Counted from the stretch's first letter, positions 26,808 through 39,703 are shown. The stretch: 64,000 nucleotides of DNA from Theocolax elegans (GCA_026168455.1 CM047428.1:86012594-86076593), one strand, 5' to 3'. Translations and numbers: made by a program. Notes: generated by a model from the sequence alone, not told the origin.

Positions 26808-27722
26808 TGATATATTCAATATTTACCAACCGAGTCAATAGAGATGAAATAATTAGTCTGGTTAAATAAATGAAGCCAATTGTGTAAAATAAAGACATAT
26901 TTGCCCTTCCTTTAACTATTGTCTATCATTGTGTGCAAACAAAAATAACGTTGCGTTAAAAAATGGCATTGGAAGGAAATTTACCAGAATTGCAACATTG
27001 AAGCAGACAAAGAGTTAAATTTCCTTCCAACGTCATTTTTTAACGTAACATTATTTTTGTTTGAAATTTCATACAGTGATAGATAATAGGTTAAAGGAAG
27101 GGCAATCATGTCTTCATTTTCCACAATTTCCTTTATTTGTTGTAACGGTAATAAGTTACTAATTAGAGAAGGAGTAGAAATAAGAGGGGATTTGAAGGCG
27201 TCGATTATCAAGGTATCGACAAATAGGGCACTTGCTCTCCGGCCTCGTTCAGGGCCACTCCAACATCGTCTAGATTGTTCAGTCCGTATATGAAATAGTT
27301 GAACTAAGATACCACAAGTCAAGAAGTCTCGAGCAAAATCAACGTTGTATTTAAGGATCTGGGCCAATACACCTAAAGTACAACTGACCAGGTCTCGTGA
27401 ACGTAAGGGGTCAAAGAGGCGTCGCTCCAAGTATTACAATAAAAGTGAGTCAGTGGATTCACCATTTAATTCATAAATACTGATAATCGTAGGAAAAATT
27501 ACTATTAGAAAATCATATTAGTAGATACAATTTGTAATAGTTTTAAATTATATATTGTTAAAATAAATTCTAATGTAAAATATATTATGTAATTCAGTTT
27601 GTATTCATTGACACATAAGTATATGTTAAGAATCACCTATAATATCATACAAAATCTTACATTGAAAAAAAAATAATTTTTTCATCTCTTTTGACTCGGT
27701 CGGTAAATATTGAGTATATCTA
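26808..27722. mobile_element. Palindromic TTACCGACCGAG-family element with an enclosed segment
   Basis: The terminal inverted repeats are ATATTCAATATTTACCAACC at the left and GACTCGGTCGGTAAATATTG at the right. The inner arms pair around a centre near 27000: for example GTTAAAAAATGGCATTGGAA on the left and the corresponding TTCCAACGTCATTTTTTAAC on the right, with AAGACATATTTGCCCTTCC against GGAAGGGCAATCATGTCTTC further out. After about 27150 the right arm is interrupted by roughly 530 bp of unrelated sequence before the terminal repeat resumes near 27690. That interruption carries the ARM-repeat-like frame described separately. Confidence 0.65.
27180..27430 (-). pseudogene. ARM-repeat-like coding fragment (SPAG6-like?), inside an inverted-repeat element
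   Basis: A 149-codon minus-strand frame covers 27430 to 26981, opened by TTG and not ATG. Its first 80 or so residues look like real protein. They contain a segment with the spacing YN-x-D-x-A-x5-C-x-IL-x-QL followed by EQ-x-R, which resembles the first armadillo repeats of SPAG6/PF16, an axonemal central-pair protein, as I recall it. A later RRASALFV stretch could continue that alignment after a short insertion. Codon use is less AT-biased than the flanks. The frame's end (27100 to 26981) is simply the element's arm. No ATG and no companion exons were found nearby, so it is most likely a captured or relict exon. A TTGGAG just before CGACGC could be a splice acceptor. The family assignment is tentative. 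Confidence 0.3.
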
Positions 27723-27924
27723 ATTTTCTTAACAATTTGTTATTAATCTTTGGTTTCTCCTGACCAAATTTTGTTCACTATTATTAGTTATACGTGATTT
27801 TTCTTAATAAGTAATAAATAGTCAACATTTCTACAAATACTTTGAGTCGTAGCGCTCTTTTAAGATTCCTACAGATTGGGTTCGTTTTTTTAGTTTATAG
27901 GTTTTGGGTTTGAGTCAAACTTAC

Positions 27925-28482
27925 TCTAAGGCCCTCGGATCACATGTCCTATCTAAATTCTAGAATATCTTTTCTAATGTAAAAATATGAAGAAACCCAA
28001 AGTTTTAGACTCTAACGCACCTTTTCACCAAAGTTATGCATTACCAAACCAAATTTTCAAAAAATACCACTTTTAAAAGAAAACTCAGATAAAATATATT
28101 TCATTTGGTGTAATATTAAAGAATATTGTAAGGAATTTGATAAACAATTGATAAACAAAATTTCTTACATTTATAGGCTAAAATTTTGTTTGTTGTTATT
28201 TTCTTTACACCTTTTTGTCAAATGGAAAGATTTAAGCTTATTTTGTTGTGTATCTATTTGATCTGAGTTTTCTTTTAAAACCAAACTGTAATAGCTATAT
28301 ATATTTACTGGGTGATTAGTTATAAGCGATCAAAGTTTAAGTAAATTATATTGTGAAAAGTTGATTTGGTAGCGCACTTTGATAAAAAGGAACGTTACGG
28401 TCTAAACCAGGCTTTCTTCATATTTTTACATTAGGAAAGCTACTCTAGTATTTGGATAAGATCCGTGATTAAAAAGATGCGG
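27925..28482. mobile_element. Foldback element, copy 2 (diverged)
   Basis: Same architecture as the element at 591-1190: CTCGGATCAC and a TAAAAATATGAAGAAA block at the left, AGTTATAAGCGATCAAAGT in the right arm, and TTCTTCATATTTTTA then ATAAGATCCGTGATT at the right end. The arms are much more diverged from each other than in copy 1, so this insertion is older. No coding sequence is present. Confidence 0.7.
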
Positions 28483-28739
28483 TATACGTATAAGGTGAAG
28501 AATAACGTCAAACACGACAAAATATGAATATCAGTTAATAACTCTATTTTTTATTAATTGTAATACGATTTCTGGTAGGGTAAAAGTGACGCAATTAATG
28601 ATGAAAAATGAGAGAAAAATCGTGGATTCGTCGAAAAATTTTAATTCAGAATATGGGCAGTGTACACAGTAGAGACAATATATAAATTGAAGATCTGTCG
28701 AATATCGAGCAACAACTCGGGTTAGTGAACCCTTCGTCA

Positions 28740-29340
28740 GATTAATAGCGGTGAGGGAGGGAGGTAGTCGGGGTTATAAGAGTAACCATGAAATATATTC
28801 GGCAGTAAAGTTCCCGCGAAAAAAATCATCGCATCGTGAAAGTGCAGGAGACGAGACGCGCGCGTCCTCCCTAACGTCGCGAGTAGTAAAGTTACGCGAG
28901 GAGGAGGTGGAGGAGGAGGAGGAGGAGGAGGAGGAGGGGTGGTGGTATAAGACAGGTTGGGTAAGGAGAAGAGGTAGGAGTGTAGCGTTGCCTCCGCGGA
29001 AACTAATCGGGCCATTTTTCTGGCATCAGTCGGTGAATATCAACGCCGTGCGGCTCTAAGAACGACAAACGATCCTCGATCCATCTGGCTCAACGCGACT
29101 CGGTAACACCCTTAACCCTCCCTCGCTTCCCTCTCTCTTTTTGTAGGGCAGACGCGTCGCTGATCCGCGTTACCTACGGTCATTCAACTTCCCAAGTACA
29201 CCCGTTGCCGGTCTCCTTTTTTATCTCTGTCCTCCCCCTCGCATCCACCTATCCTCTTTTTTCACTCGCTTCTCTCGCTCTCTCTATCTCTCTCTCTCCC
29301 TGTGTTGATTGTACTTTTTCTTGAGCTCTCGGGCTGTTAT
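28740..29340. promoter_or_regulatory. Small GC-rich island with (GGA)n tract, possible promoter
   Basis: A sharp rise in GC and CpG content in AT-rich surroundings, with a GGA repeat at 28898-28938 and a CT-rich stretch after about 29210. Frames on the two strands (Glu-rich on plus, Pro-rich on minus) are products of the repeat. It may be a promoter or non-coding exon of an unidentified transcript; the sequence gives no strand. Confidence 0.3.
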
Positions 29341-31760
29341 TTACAGGTGTCCGTGTTCGGCTTGACTTCCGTAAACTCATAATTTTTCCCATCTAACTTT
29401 TTCTTACCTTTTATTTTCGGATTGTTCTCAGCTCGACACTCGGTACATATACTACTGACCAGAAAGGGTCAGTACACGATTACGATGACTTTGTTGGATT
29501 AATGATACTTCAGAGGGTTGATACTTACTGTTTAAATACTTAAATAAATAACAATTATTAACATTTGCATAAAAAATAAAGTTTCTATATTATATATCCA
29601 TCTATAGAAACTAATTTGTTATAGTAAACCATCCAAGTATCCGTTTCAACGGGGATTGTCTCCCTGATAAGTCACTTGTAAACTGTCTGCTTGGAAATGC
29701 TCAGTTACTGCTGTTCAATTAAAAATTTTTAATAACAGAACAAAAAATATTTTAAAAATTAGTCATTTTTATTGAGTATATAAAGATTATATTTTCTGCA
29801 GTGTTTTTCCAAATTAATTATGTTAATGCAATATGTGTACATTTTATTCCATTTATCGAGATGTTAATTTTGTTACATGATCATCTGAACGATTGACCGA
29901 TTGAGAACTATTATTTCATATTAAAATTAATGGAACACCACGAGATCGTTGCCCTTCGATACAATTGGTACAATTATCAATGGAATTAATTGTTCTTAAA
30001 GTATTAATCGTTCTGTAGCAAGATTTTAAAATTTTAAAAAATAAATTGATTTTGTTAATTAATGTACCAATCAATCTCCATGAACCGTTGCACAACAATA
30101 TATTATGCAAAACATTGTTTATGTAAAAATATAACTTCTCAGTCGGCGAATGACTCGAATTGTAGTAGATGCAATGAGTTTCACTTCCCTTTAACATATA
30201 CGTTATAAAAATACATAAACTAAAAAATTTCGGATTAAAATGAAGAATAAGATAATAATACAAATGAATAGATATTTAAAGTAATTGCGTAATAACCGAA
30301 TAAACGATTAATTAGTATAGAATAAATAATTGTTTGTGAATATCAAGCTAGGGTTAAGTCCGTTTAAGATAGTCGCATACTTCCGGATTAACGAAGCATG
30401 ACCGCAGTAAAGTTTGGATGCACCGACAAATCGGCGAGCACGCGGGCACATATACACAACTTTCAAATTGGATCGAAAAAAAGAAAAGTCGAGTCTCGTG
30501 TGTAAGGTCCGCAAATAAACGATTAGATAGATAATTGGAAGGGAGTAAGTAACGTCGTTTGCAATAGCAATATAACATGAACCGCTACAAGAAATCAGAC
30601 GTTGAGCTTTCGAAGCTCCATTACTGTCCGATAAAATTAAACTCTTTTCGAAGGTACGTTAAACACTACGACTACTACGTTCGTCTAACAATGATTTTCC
30701 TTATCTCGAGGTTCGTTTCCTTCGCAATTGCTTTCCTCTTTTTATTCGACTATACCGACGGTTTTATTCTTCTATTTTTCCTCGTTGATGCAGATGCTTT
30801 TTCTGTTAACGTTACTCTTATACCCGGAATATATTTTCCCCTTGATTATCCTTTTTGCGAATTCAGCGAATGGTTATTATTTTATTTTACTTTATCATCA
30901 ACGCTTCGCCAAATTTTACTTTACCTTTTTATAGCGTATTACGATGGTTACGATGGTTACGTTATTTACAACATAACGTCAGGCTATCGATTATTAGATC
31001 GATTTTTAATTAAACTGTATTTCTTATACCCTTTTTTCAATAATTATGCCTCGGCTTATTTAACATTTTTACCATTTCCTCGCGTTAGAAAATTATTCTT
31101 ACACAACAATTAATATTATAATTAATTGAAATAAAATGTAAAACAAATTAGTACTACGTTACTCAAACGATATGCAATTGCTCTCCAGAATTCTATACTG
31201 AGTCAGTGTTCTCGTGGTACCAAACGTTTTCTTTCAAATTTTTGATCATGCTTACCCAAAACATTTAGATACTTTTTAACAAAATCTTTTCCCACGGTTT
31301 ATTGAAAAAAAAAATTGATAGAGAGACAAACGAAAGAGATGTAAAAATGTAAATCCGCAATATTACAGACGTAGAAAAAGAACAAGGGTATCACGATCGA
31401 ATTTTAAACGTGGTATAATTCGGGTAAGTGAAATTTCATGGTTATATCGTTCTTTTTTATTAGGTTTCTCGCGTTCAAGCTTAATTTATTTTGTTATTTT
31501 CTTATGGTCTTCTTTTTCTACTTCTCGTCGGTCTGAAACTACTTTTGCCACATTTACAGTTGAGAATAAAGGATCATCCGGCAGGCACTTCACGGACGTA
31601 TCCTCCGGGATGTTTTATGCCGTGTCGTACACACGACGCGCGACCCAAATAAATAAGGATCCGGCACTATTTAAGACTATCCGAATTAGTCAAACGAGAA
31701 AAAACGACTATCGCTAACACTTTATTAAATTGTTCTCTCGCTTTAATGGGATATAACACT
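29341..31760. other. Gene-poor region with one long T-rich reading frame
   Basis: No recognised gene. A 178-codon ATG frame on the plus strand (30577-31113) is unusually long for this base composition but matches nothing I know; it is discussed as a finding. The rest shows no exon-like sequence. Confidence 0.4.
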
Positions 31761-31761
31761 C

Positions 31762-31945
31762 AAATTTTACCGACCAAGTTGGTTGGAGACGGAAAATTTA
31801 TTTTAATTAAATAGTAATGCTAAATTAGGTATAACTAAGACATCGTTGCCTTTCAAGCAAAATTTCGATGCATTGGGAAGATGATATGCAATAATAATAG
31901 ATTTAATGCTAACATTTCCTTCCTACACTTTTGTACAATGCGTTT
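31762..31945. repeat. Partial copy of the TTACCGACC repeat family
   Basis: TTTTACCGACCAAG, then GGAGACGG, AATTAAATAG and AACTAAGACATCGTTGCC follow the order of blocks in the 25893 and 26808 elements. A matching right end was not found, so the copy is partial or badly decayed. Confidence 0.5.
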
Positions 31946-34900
31946 ATGATAGATAATATATATTTAAACAAAATTTTGGTTGCTTTAAAATCTTTGAAAT
32001 AAATTGAAATAAATATGTAATCCATTTTCAAAAAGAATTTCTCAATAAAAGTTTCAATAATTAGAAAAATAAAGTCAGGATTATATACTAATCATGTATG
32101 TAGTAAAAAATTAATGAATAAATATAATAATAACAATGAATAACAGAATTAAATTAATTTGATAGCAAAGAATGTTAGAAAATTAATTTAAGTATGCATA
32201 TTCAAAAATATCGAAAAGAAAATGATAATTAATATACTTAAAAGTGTAGACAATAAGATGTCGACCACTACTTCTCTTTAGTTTCCAATTTTTTAATGAA
32301 AATTAATAGCTGCATGATGAATTTATTTTTCTTTACATCTTGGTACTACATTCTTTAGATATCGTAACTATTTTTTTTATTTATTATAGCCAAATGCAGG
32401 ATAATTATGATAATTATGAAAACTATTTACCTATCAATCTTACAACATTTTTTCCGAGCAAAAATAATAATGTTGTGGACGAACCGGGATCTACAACCTT
32501 CAATTAATATTTATGTAATTAACTTTAATAAATATTGTTTTTGAACATTACACAGCTAAAAGATTTATCGAATTGTTAATTGTTATCCATAAAAATAAAA
32601 TTATAAATATTGCGTATACGGTTAATGTTTTCTTTTTTATTTCTTGAAATTGAAGAATGTTGAAATTAAGAGAACATCGAAGTTAGGATTCCTACCTACA
32701 TTATACGTTTGACAGTTTTTAATTTATTATGAATAATTACAATTTTTTGGGAATTTTTAGCTCCATAGCCCAATTCTGTATTACATCCTCGTCGTTATAC
32801 TTTGTTAACTTGGAGTAATTTGTTCCTAATATAAAATACAGTAATTTTTATAATTATTGTTAACTCCGCTTCTGATTTACTACAATACTACGCAGAATGA
32901 AGCTTTGTTGCCAAAAATCTCTAAAGATTTTTTTATTTATTATAGTAGCAAATTAAGAGATGCCAGTACTATGTGTTAGAAGAGACATTAGCTATTCGAT
33001 GTCACGTTGATCAAAATATGACATTGGAATAGTCTAGTCAGTTAACTGGTATTTTACTTCAACTCGCTATTTTATTGTCTAAAAAACGTCACACTATAAT
33101 AACTCTTTTGCAGTAGAACTTGTTAAGTATTATGTAAAAGCACGAGTATTATCTTGTAAAAACTAGAGAAAAAGTGGGTTAAACAACTAAAAAATTATTA
33201 ACTAAAACGTGCATATAAATAAATATGCTACTATATTTATCGATCAAATAATAAATGTAAGTGTTTGTCAAATAAGGATACGAAGCGTGTCGTGTTCGTA
33301 CAGTAAGTTTTATTAGTTTCGACGATATCTTTGAAATATCAGTGACATCGAATTAATAACATTAGACGCGCCGGCTAGCCAAAAAAGGATGCTCGCGTTA
33401 TTCTTTCGCGGAAAAGAAAAAAGGCTGTACTAATAACCCAGTTATGTAGCTCGAAGGATCTTAACGATACGTCCGTGGCGTAAAAATTCGACAACAAGGG
33501 GAAGCGTCACAGAGAATTAAAATCCGTAGATGGGAAAAATAAGGGAAAACCTTAGTGAACATGAATCTTTTTCTCTCTTTCTCTTTATGCGAGTCGACAA
33601 GTCGCGGAAGTGGCTGTTACGTACCGATGAAAAGAAAGAAAGAAGTCCGAAGAAAAATCAATAAGTAACGGTGACGCGACGAGGTTCGTTAAGAAAGCTC
33701 GACTTTCCTCCTCCCTACTGCCTCCCCTTTCCTTAAGAGAGGATTTTTCCTTATAGAAAAAGGTTCCTAGTTGACGCAAAAAGATTCAACGGTAGCCATC
33801 TTTCTTTTTCTTCCACCTCTCCCCTCTTTCCCTCTTTCCCTCTTTCCCTCTTTCCCTCGTTCCTTACGTGACTTCCGGACGGATGGAAAACGCAAGAACT
33901 TATACCCCGAGTAACGAAATCGGAAGGTTCCTTATGCTACGCGTACAACCGCACACACCCACACACACATTTTCTTATAACGTCGTCATCCTCTTTGAAA
34001 GCTTGATACTTACTTTTTACTTGGATTCTTCGTTACGTTCTCCTTTCCTAATATTCGAAGCTTTTGGATTTTTCGCTCATCTTGTCTTTCACCGTCGTTG
34101 CGTGTCCACGTTTTTTGCGATCATCCGGAATTGTACAATTTCTCTGACAAATGCGACACCGTGCCAAGAATATTTAACTTTTATAACTCTTCGCTTTTTT
34201 TTCCTTTACTTCGGGAATGCGTAATTAGATGTTTTTGGGTAAGCTCTTTCGCGAAACTCGACGTACAAAAAGTTGTATTATTTTAGATTAGAAAGATACG
34301 TTACTGTCAACCTGTTATCCGCAAATTATAGTTAATAATATACATATACATCTCTTATCTTATATCTTTCTATTTTAACGTACGTCGCTCTTTTTATGCT
34401 CCCAATTTGGTGCTAATCAGCGACGGAGATCATACGATGTCTTTGTTAGGAGAGCATGGTTCAAAATACACCACTCTGCCGACCGAGCGGTTGCAGGCCT
34501 TATTTTTCTTATTTCATTTTAATCATTGAATTTTTATTTACAATAGATATTTGGGAATTCGTTAAAATCGCTATTGCGGTAACTAAGTATACATTTCATT
34601 GTTTTCGTACGATGTTTATCTTGCTATATGATAATAATAGTTAAATTAATTATATAATATTATTCATAACGACTCCCAATGAAATTATAGTATTTTACAA
34701 TAAAATATATACAATGGAATTAATAAAATATTTTGATTTCTTAGTGAATTTTGTTATCTGTAGTGTATATTACATCTATTATTAGGTATATTATTTGCAT
34801 ATTTATAGTATTGATAAACTTTCAAAAATTTGAAAAAAAGTCTGACTTAAATACGCAGTCCAATTTTCTTCAATATACGCTTTTTCCTTTTTTACTTCCC

Positions 34901-35573
34901 TAGTTATTATTATAATTTTTAAAATACTTTCTTGTGTATCACGTATGCGCGTTATCAAGCTCTACGGTGACTTTGTACCGGCATCTAATTAAAGTAACCG
35001 TACTGTTTTGCGTAATTGCAATATTAAATTTCTGCTTACAATGAGTTTATTACGAATACACGTATATTCTGATTTTACATCAACTGGTCGGATCAAATTT
35101 TCAAAATGCACTAAATGTTATATAGAGACCGATTGAAAATATTTTCCAGAGTACAAACAGATATGTCTAGGTGAAAAATAGTTATTTACACATTTAAGTG
35201 CGTAATTAGGGTAGTGGCGTTTTGCTGTCCAAGTTTTAGCGAGCGCAGTAATTTATCCAAGGGAATAAAAGTTAACTAGTTATCTTATTCTCAAAATAGA
35301 TTTTTCAAAATTACCTATTTATCTAAAATTCAGTCTTTTATCTAGGAAATCAACATAACTTTTTTTTGTAAAATAGAATTAAAAAGGGCGAAGAAATCTA
35401 ATTACTACAAGAATTGGTTATACGGGGGTAAGATATATATAGTCAGTAAAAGCCATTGTAATGTATATAAATCTTGAAATATTACTGATCTATAATTGTC
35501 AATAAATAATTTATTAATGAGTTAAATTTAAAATGATCGTCGCATCATCACTAACTACACCATACTTTCTAAG
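31946..35573. other. AT-rich region without identified genes
   Basis: A run of CCTCTTTC octamers lies at about 33823-33858. Reading frames at 33868-34224 and 34456-34644 are T-rich, lack domains and are not supported. No RNA gene was seen. Confidence 0.45.
33823..33858. repeat. CCTCTTTC tandem repeat
   Basis: An 8-bp pyrimidine unit is repeated about four and a half times, so the plus strand is purine-free across the array. Confidence 0.9.
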
Positions 35574-35798
35574 TACACTGAGAAAAAATTTAAATTAAAA
35601 ATTACAATAGTAGTAAACAAATCACAGACTGTTGCTGACAAATTACTATAGATTATAATAAAATTTACTATAATTTTTATAATATTTACTAAAACTTTTG
35701 TAAATTTTAATGTATACACTATTGTAATTGTTCTTAGTTTGCCAGTCTAATATTATAATATAATATAATTTTTAATGCAAAAGTTCTTTCCGTGTATG
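35574..35798. mobile_element. Inverted-repeat element with ACACTGAGAAAAAA end
   Basis: The left end ACACTGAGAAAAAATTT and right end ACTTCTTTCCGTGTA-like sequence are imperfect inverted repeats, and inner blocks pair as well (ATTAAAAATTACAATAG on the left against TGTAATTG and TTTTTAATGC on the right). The interior is AT-rich and non-coding, as in a MITE-like element. Similar CACxGARARAAA ends occur at 35815 and 39417. Confidence 0.45.
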
Positions 35799-35814
35799 AA
35801 TTAGTGAATAATCA

Positions 35815-35955
35815 CTGAAAAAAGCAATGATAAGTCGGTCACTATCAGAAAATAGTAAATAGTTACTAATTCTATTAGACAATATATTTACTATTTTTAT
35901 ATAGTGAGTGTTCACTAATTCGGTGGCAGCGACTGACTTATCGTTACTTTATTTA
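35815..35955. mobile_element. Short hairpin element starting CACTGAAAAAA
   Basis: CAATGATAAGTCGGTCACT at the left is answered by AGCGACTGACTTATCGTTA at the right, and AAATAGTAAAT by ATTTACTATTTTT nearer the centre. The whole unit is about 140 bp and can fold on itself. It lies almost directly after the 35574-35798 element. Confidence 0.55.
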
Positions 35956-38255
35956 GGTTCTACCAAGCGTACTCGATATCAATATTAACTTTATCGTCTA
36001 AGATTTTATATGAAGAGGATTGTATTTTTTAAAATTAATTCCCTTCGAGATACGATTATCTTGGTCAAATTAACATTATAATAGTAAATAAGTTGTATAA
36101 GTGAGGCCATATATTATTTGTTATTAGAATCTTGAATCAGTGTTTGTAATAAAGGAATAAATAGTTGTGAGGATTTAGAATGTAAGTCGTAAAGTAGAAT
36201 ATGTAATGAATAAAATTTACACGAAAAAGAAGAATGATGAACATTTTGTTATTTTTCATAAAGACATAGGCGTTATACTCGGGATCGCGTGTAGACTGCA
36301 CGCATCGAAAGAATTATACATCCATCGCAATAGTGGTGTAAGAGTGTGTATATATGTGTATATGCGTGTAGACAGAGACGCGATGACCCTATCCATTGTA
36401 AGAGCATCTCTCCTTAAATTGTCACTTTGTCACTTTCGTGCCGAACGCTGTGCGACGTAGCTTCGGGAGGGCGCTCGCATAAGAGGATTCATAATGTAAT
36501 GACGCGTGAAAAGATGAGAGAGAGAGGGAGAGAATCATGTATACATATACATTCTAGATGTGAGAATGAAACAAGCTTTGACGTTCATTGGGGGATACAT
36601 GCGAAATGTTGGGATCTTATGAGTGGGTGTGTGAGTGTGCACCTTATTTATCTTTCATGTCCTGCGCTAATGGCGATGGGAGAGTGTTAGGTGCGTATTT
36701 TCCTAACTGATCAAATATTACGCAGTTAACGTCGTTATGCCACCACGAAATTATATACGCGGGGAATATCTAACTAAATCGACTAATTACTCTTCGTGTG
36801 TTTAACCAATTATTATTCAAAATAAATATTACTTCAAATACCTGTACCTAGACCTATACCGACCTTTTAATCTTCGTCTGCATCCTGCCAGTTGTACACA
36901 AATATACCTATCTTTCATCGACCTCTCATCGATTTCGCTGATGTCCACTAAGAAATCACACTTAAACTTAGTTACCAACCCTGGTAAATGTCTGATTATA
37001 AATCAATTAATGATAAAGAAAGAGTTTTATTTAACCTTCAAATGTTACATTTCTACTAGGAAAGTGTGAACTGGTGATACAAATTTGACATATCCTTATG
37101 AAAATGATTGACCATACATCAAGTTTAACAATAATTGAACTTATACGTATTAACAGATTATCTCGTTGCTTAGTGTACATCGACATCACCTACAGATTGC
37201 TTAAGTGGTAATTATGTCGTCGAAAACGCATGGTAATTGTCAAAAAAAAGTTAAAAAGAAAAAGTCGCATATTTTCGGCGTAATAGGAAAATATCTGTAA
37301 TTTACGAAATTGCACGATTTTACTCTCGAGTTAATATTTCTAAGTGATTACGCGTACTCGTGAATGTCATCCATCGCGATAGCTAATGTACATACGTATG
37401 TGATATTAGGGATCGTCGTCGTTGTCGCAGACTGCACGCGAGTTTGAGCAAAGAGCAACGCGCGGCCTCGTCCTACAAATTCAAGGATACTCGCGCATCC
37501 AGCTCGCGTTGTAACAAATGTATTTATACGGTCGACGGCGATGCTACTGTAAGATACATAATCACTCTATACACGTATACGATTCACTGGACTTTCATCT
37601 CTCCGCGATTTCGTTGCGCAATCGATAACCATTTCTGACTCGCGCATTTTTTTACTAAGTGTATTAACCTTATTCCTCTTTTTTTTTCCTTTTCGAAATT
37701 ATCAAGCTACCTATACCTGTCGGGTATTCGGAAAAAATGAACATTAGGGACCGTTAGTTCCTCAGTGGAAAATAAATCTAAAAATTATACGTGTCAAACC
37801 TTATACACTCTTTTCTGACATCGATTTAAAATATAATCTCAAAGTACAAATCTATTTCTAATCAAATAAAAATTATGGTAATTTAATTCTTCATGTTCGC
37901 GATAAAATATTTCGAAGTTATTTTAACGCGTCGTTATAATTAAATTAAAGTGATATTATATACTTAAAAACTTGAAAATTGTAACTATAATATGAAATTA
38001 AATATTTTAAAAAATTCGTGTGCGCTGTCTAAATGATAAGAAGAAGCTGACAGAGTGAATTTATCGAAATAATCAATTTTAAATGAATAAATAATAAATA
38101 ATCACTTTTCATCAGTAATGTTTAGATACAATAGTTATTGAACAAAAAATTAAGATGATTTTCAGAGAAAATAGAAAATAGAAAATCGTTGTAGACAGAT
38201 TTTTTGAAAAAAAGAAACATATACCTACTAATTAATTCTCCTAGCTTATCAACCG
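35956..38255. other. No gene identified
   Basis: The stretch 36200-36700 and the segment near 37380-37640 are somewhat less AT-rich, but their frames have no recognisable domain. No RNA gene or clear repeat was seen. Confidence 0.4.
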
Positions 38256-38545
38256 AGTTGAAGAAATAATTAAATTATAATGTATAATATATGATATTTG
38301 AAAAAATACAAGACACGCCCAGTTGATATACGATTTAAACACAATTTGAGACTAAAATACTAACGCGTTTTTGAGAAATCTCTTACCAAAAATATGAAGT
38401 GGGCGTATCAAATCAACACTTTTTGGTATAAGGAATTTTTCAAAAACCCTTATCCTTTCTATCTGAAATTTCGCAGAGATCAATCTTATGTAAACACAGG
38501 CGCGTCTTCTTATACTTTTTCAAATATAATCATATTTTATTAACT
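38256..38545. mobile_element. Palindromic element with AACCGAGT end
   Basis: The left end TTATCAACCGAGTTGAAGAA resembles the left end of the 26808 element. The arms pair as ATATTTGAAAAAATAC with ACTTTTTCAAATAT, and as GACACGCCC with GCGCGTCTTC, around a centre near 38400. It is non-coding and probably another member of the ACCGACCGAG-end family. Confidence 0.5.
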
Positions 38546-39416
38546 ACGTAGTTGACTTTGCTTGGCAACACGTTAATAGTGATATTAATTTTTGCAATGT
38601 GATTAATACCTGTTCCTCTTATTAGGCTATATCTTTTATAAATCAAAAAATGTTTGAAAACTACAACATTTTTTTATAGTATTAAAATAATTAATATCAA
38701 TCGAATGTGAGTGTAAATGTACTTGTCTAATACTGCACAGAAATGGGCCCTGGTGTTTAAAATGTTCCAAAACTATTTTAATAATAGATAAATATTTAAA
38801 ATTGTTAGCGTTAGCTTTGACATTCTCTCGAGTATCAATAAATATCAAGATACACGATATATTTTGAATTATACAATATTATCACACTATAATCACAAAC
38901 AATAGTTAACAATTTTTAGTATTTAATTACTTTTTTAAATCTTTTGTGGTTACACTTAGTAGAGGCTATTTTACAAAATTTATTGTCAAACTTGACCCGC
39001 TATACATTGTATTACTAATTTCAAAGATAACATCTTGATTTCTTGTTATTATTTACTTCAAAGGAAAATAAAAGAAAAATTTGACTGAAAACCAGTTAAA
39101 TTATATTTGAAATGCTGTAACCTCAAATTACACATCCACTTACTGTTGTTGAAATTCCTCGACGAACCTACTTTTTTACGCTACCATGATTATCCGTCCG
39201 TATCAAATTATTTTCCTCCAAAGTCATGGAAAAATGCATTTTAATGTATTATCAACCAAAATAGTCGTACAACATAAAATTGTGATACAAATTTTTCATT
39301 TAAATTTTGCAGGTAAATGTAATAGGTATATCGTCGTAATTATAGTATATTAAGTCAGACATATGCCTACCTCCCAATCAAAACTTTTCCGTTTTCCGAA
39401 ATATCGATTATTCACA

Positions 39417-39703
39417 CACTGAAAAAAATAGATTTTTTATCTAAGCGGAATTCTTGTTAAATATGCCTCAAGCAGAAAACCCGGTAGGTCCAATGTGTTT
39501 CCTTTAGAATCAAGAGGAATATGATTGACTTTAAATTATTGATCTTTATGAGTTATACTATCTCACTTTTTACAAAAAGTACATTCCGTTCAATTATAGA
39601 AGAATCCGTTTGATTACACAAGAATCACATTTGAGTAAACAGTCTTTTTTCTTGATATTTAACAAGAATTGCGCTTAGATCAAAAATATCATTTTTTTCA
39701 GTG
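39417..39703. mobile_element. MITE with 45-50-bp terminal inverted repeats
   Basis: The left terminus CACTGAAAAAAATAG, followed by ATCTAAGCGGAATTCTTG and TTAAATATG, is mirrored at the right by ATATTTAACAAGAATTGCGC, TTAGATCAAAAATATC and ATTTTTTTCAGTG. The 287-bp unit has no coding frame. I could not see a clear target-site duplication, so the superfamily is left open. Confidence 0.75.

Noticed and set aside
28737..29059. Proline-rich minus frame and glutamate-rich plus frame at the 28.9-kb GGA repeat
   Set aside because: Both are translations of the (GGA)n microsatellite.
33868..34224. 118-codon frame rich in Phe and Leu
   Set aside because: T-rich strand, non-ATG start, no domain; expected from composition.
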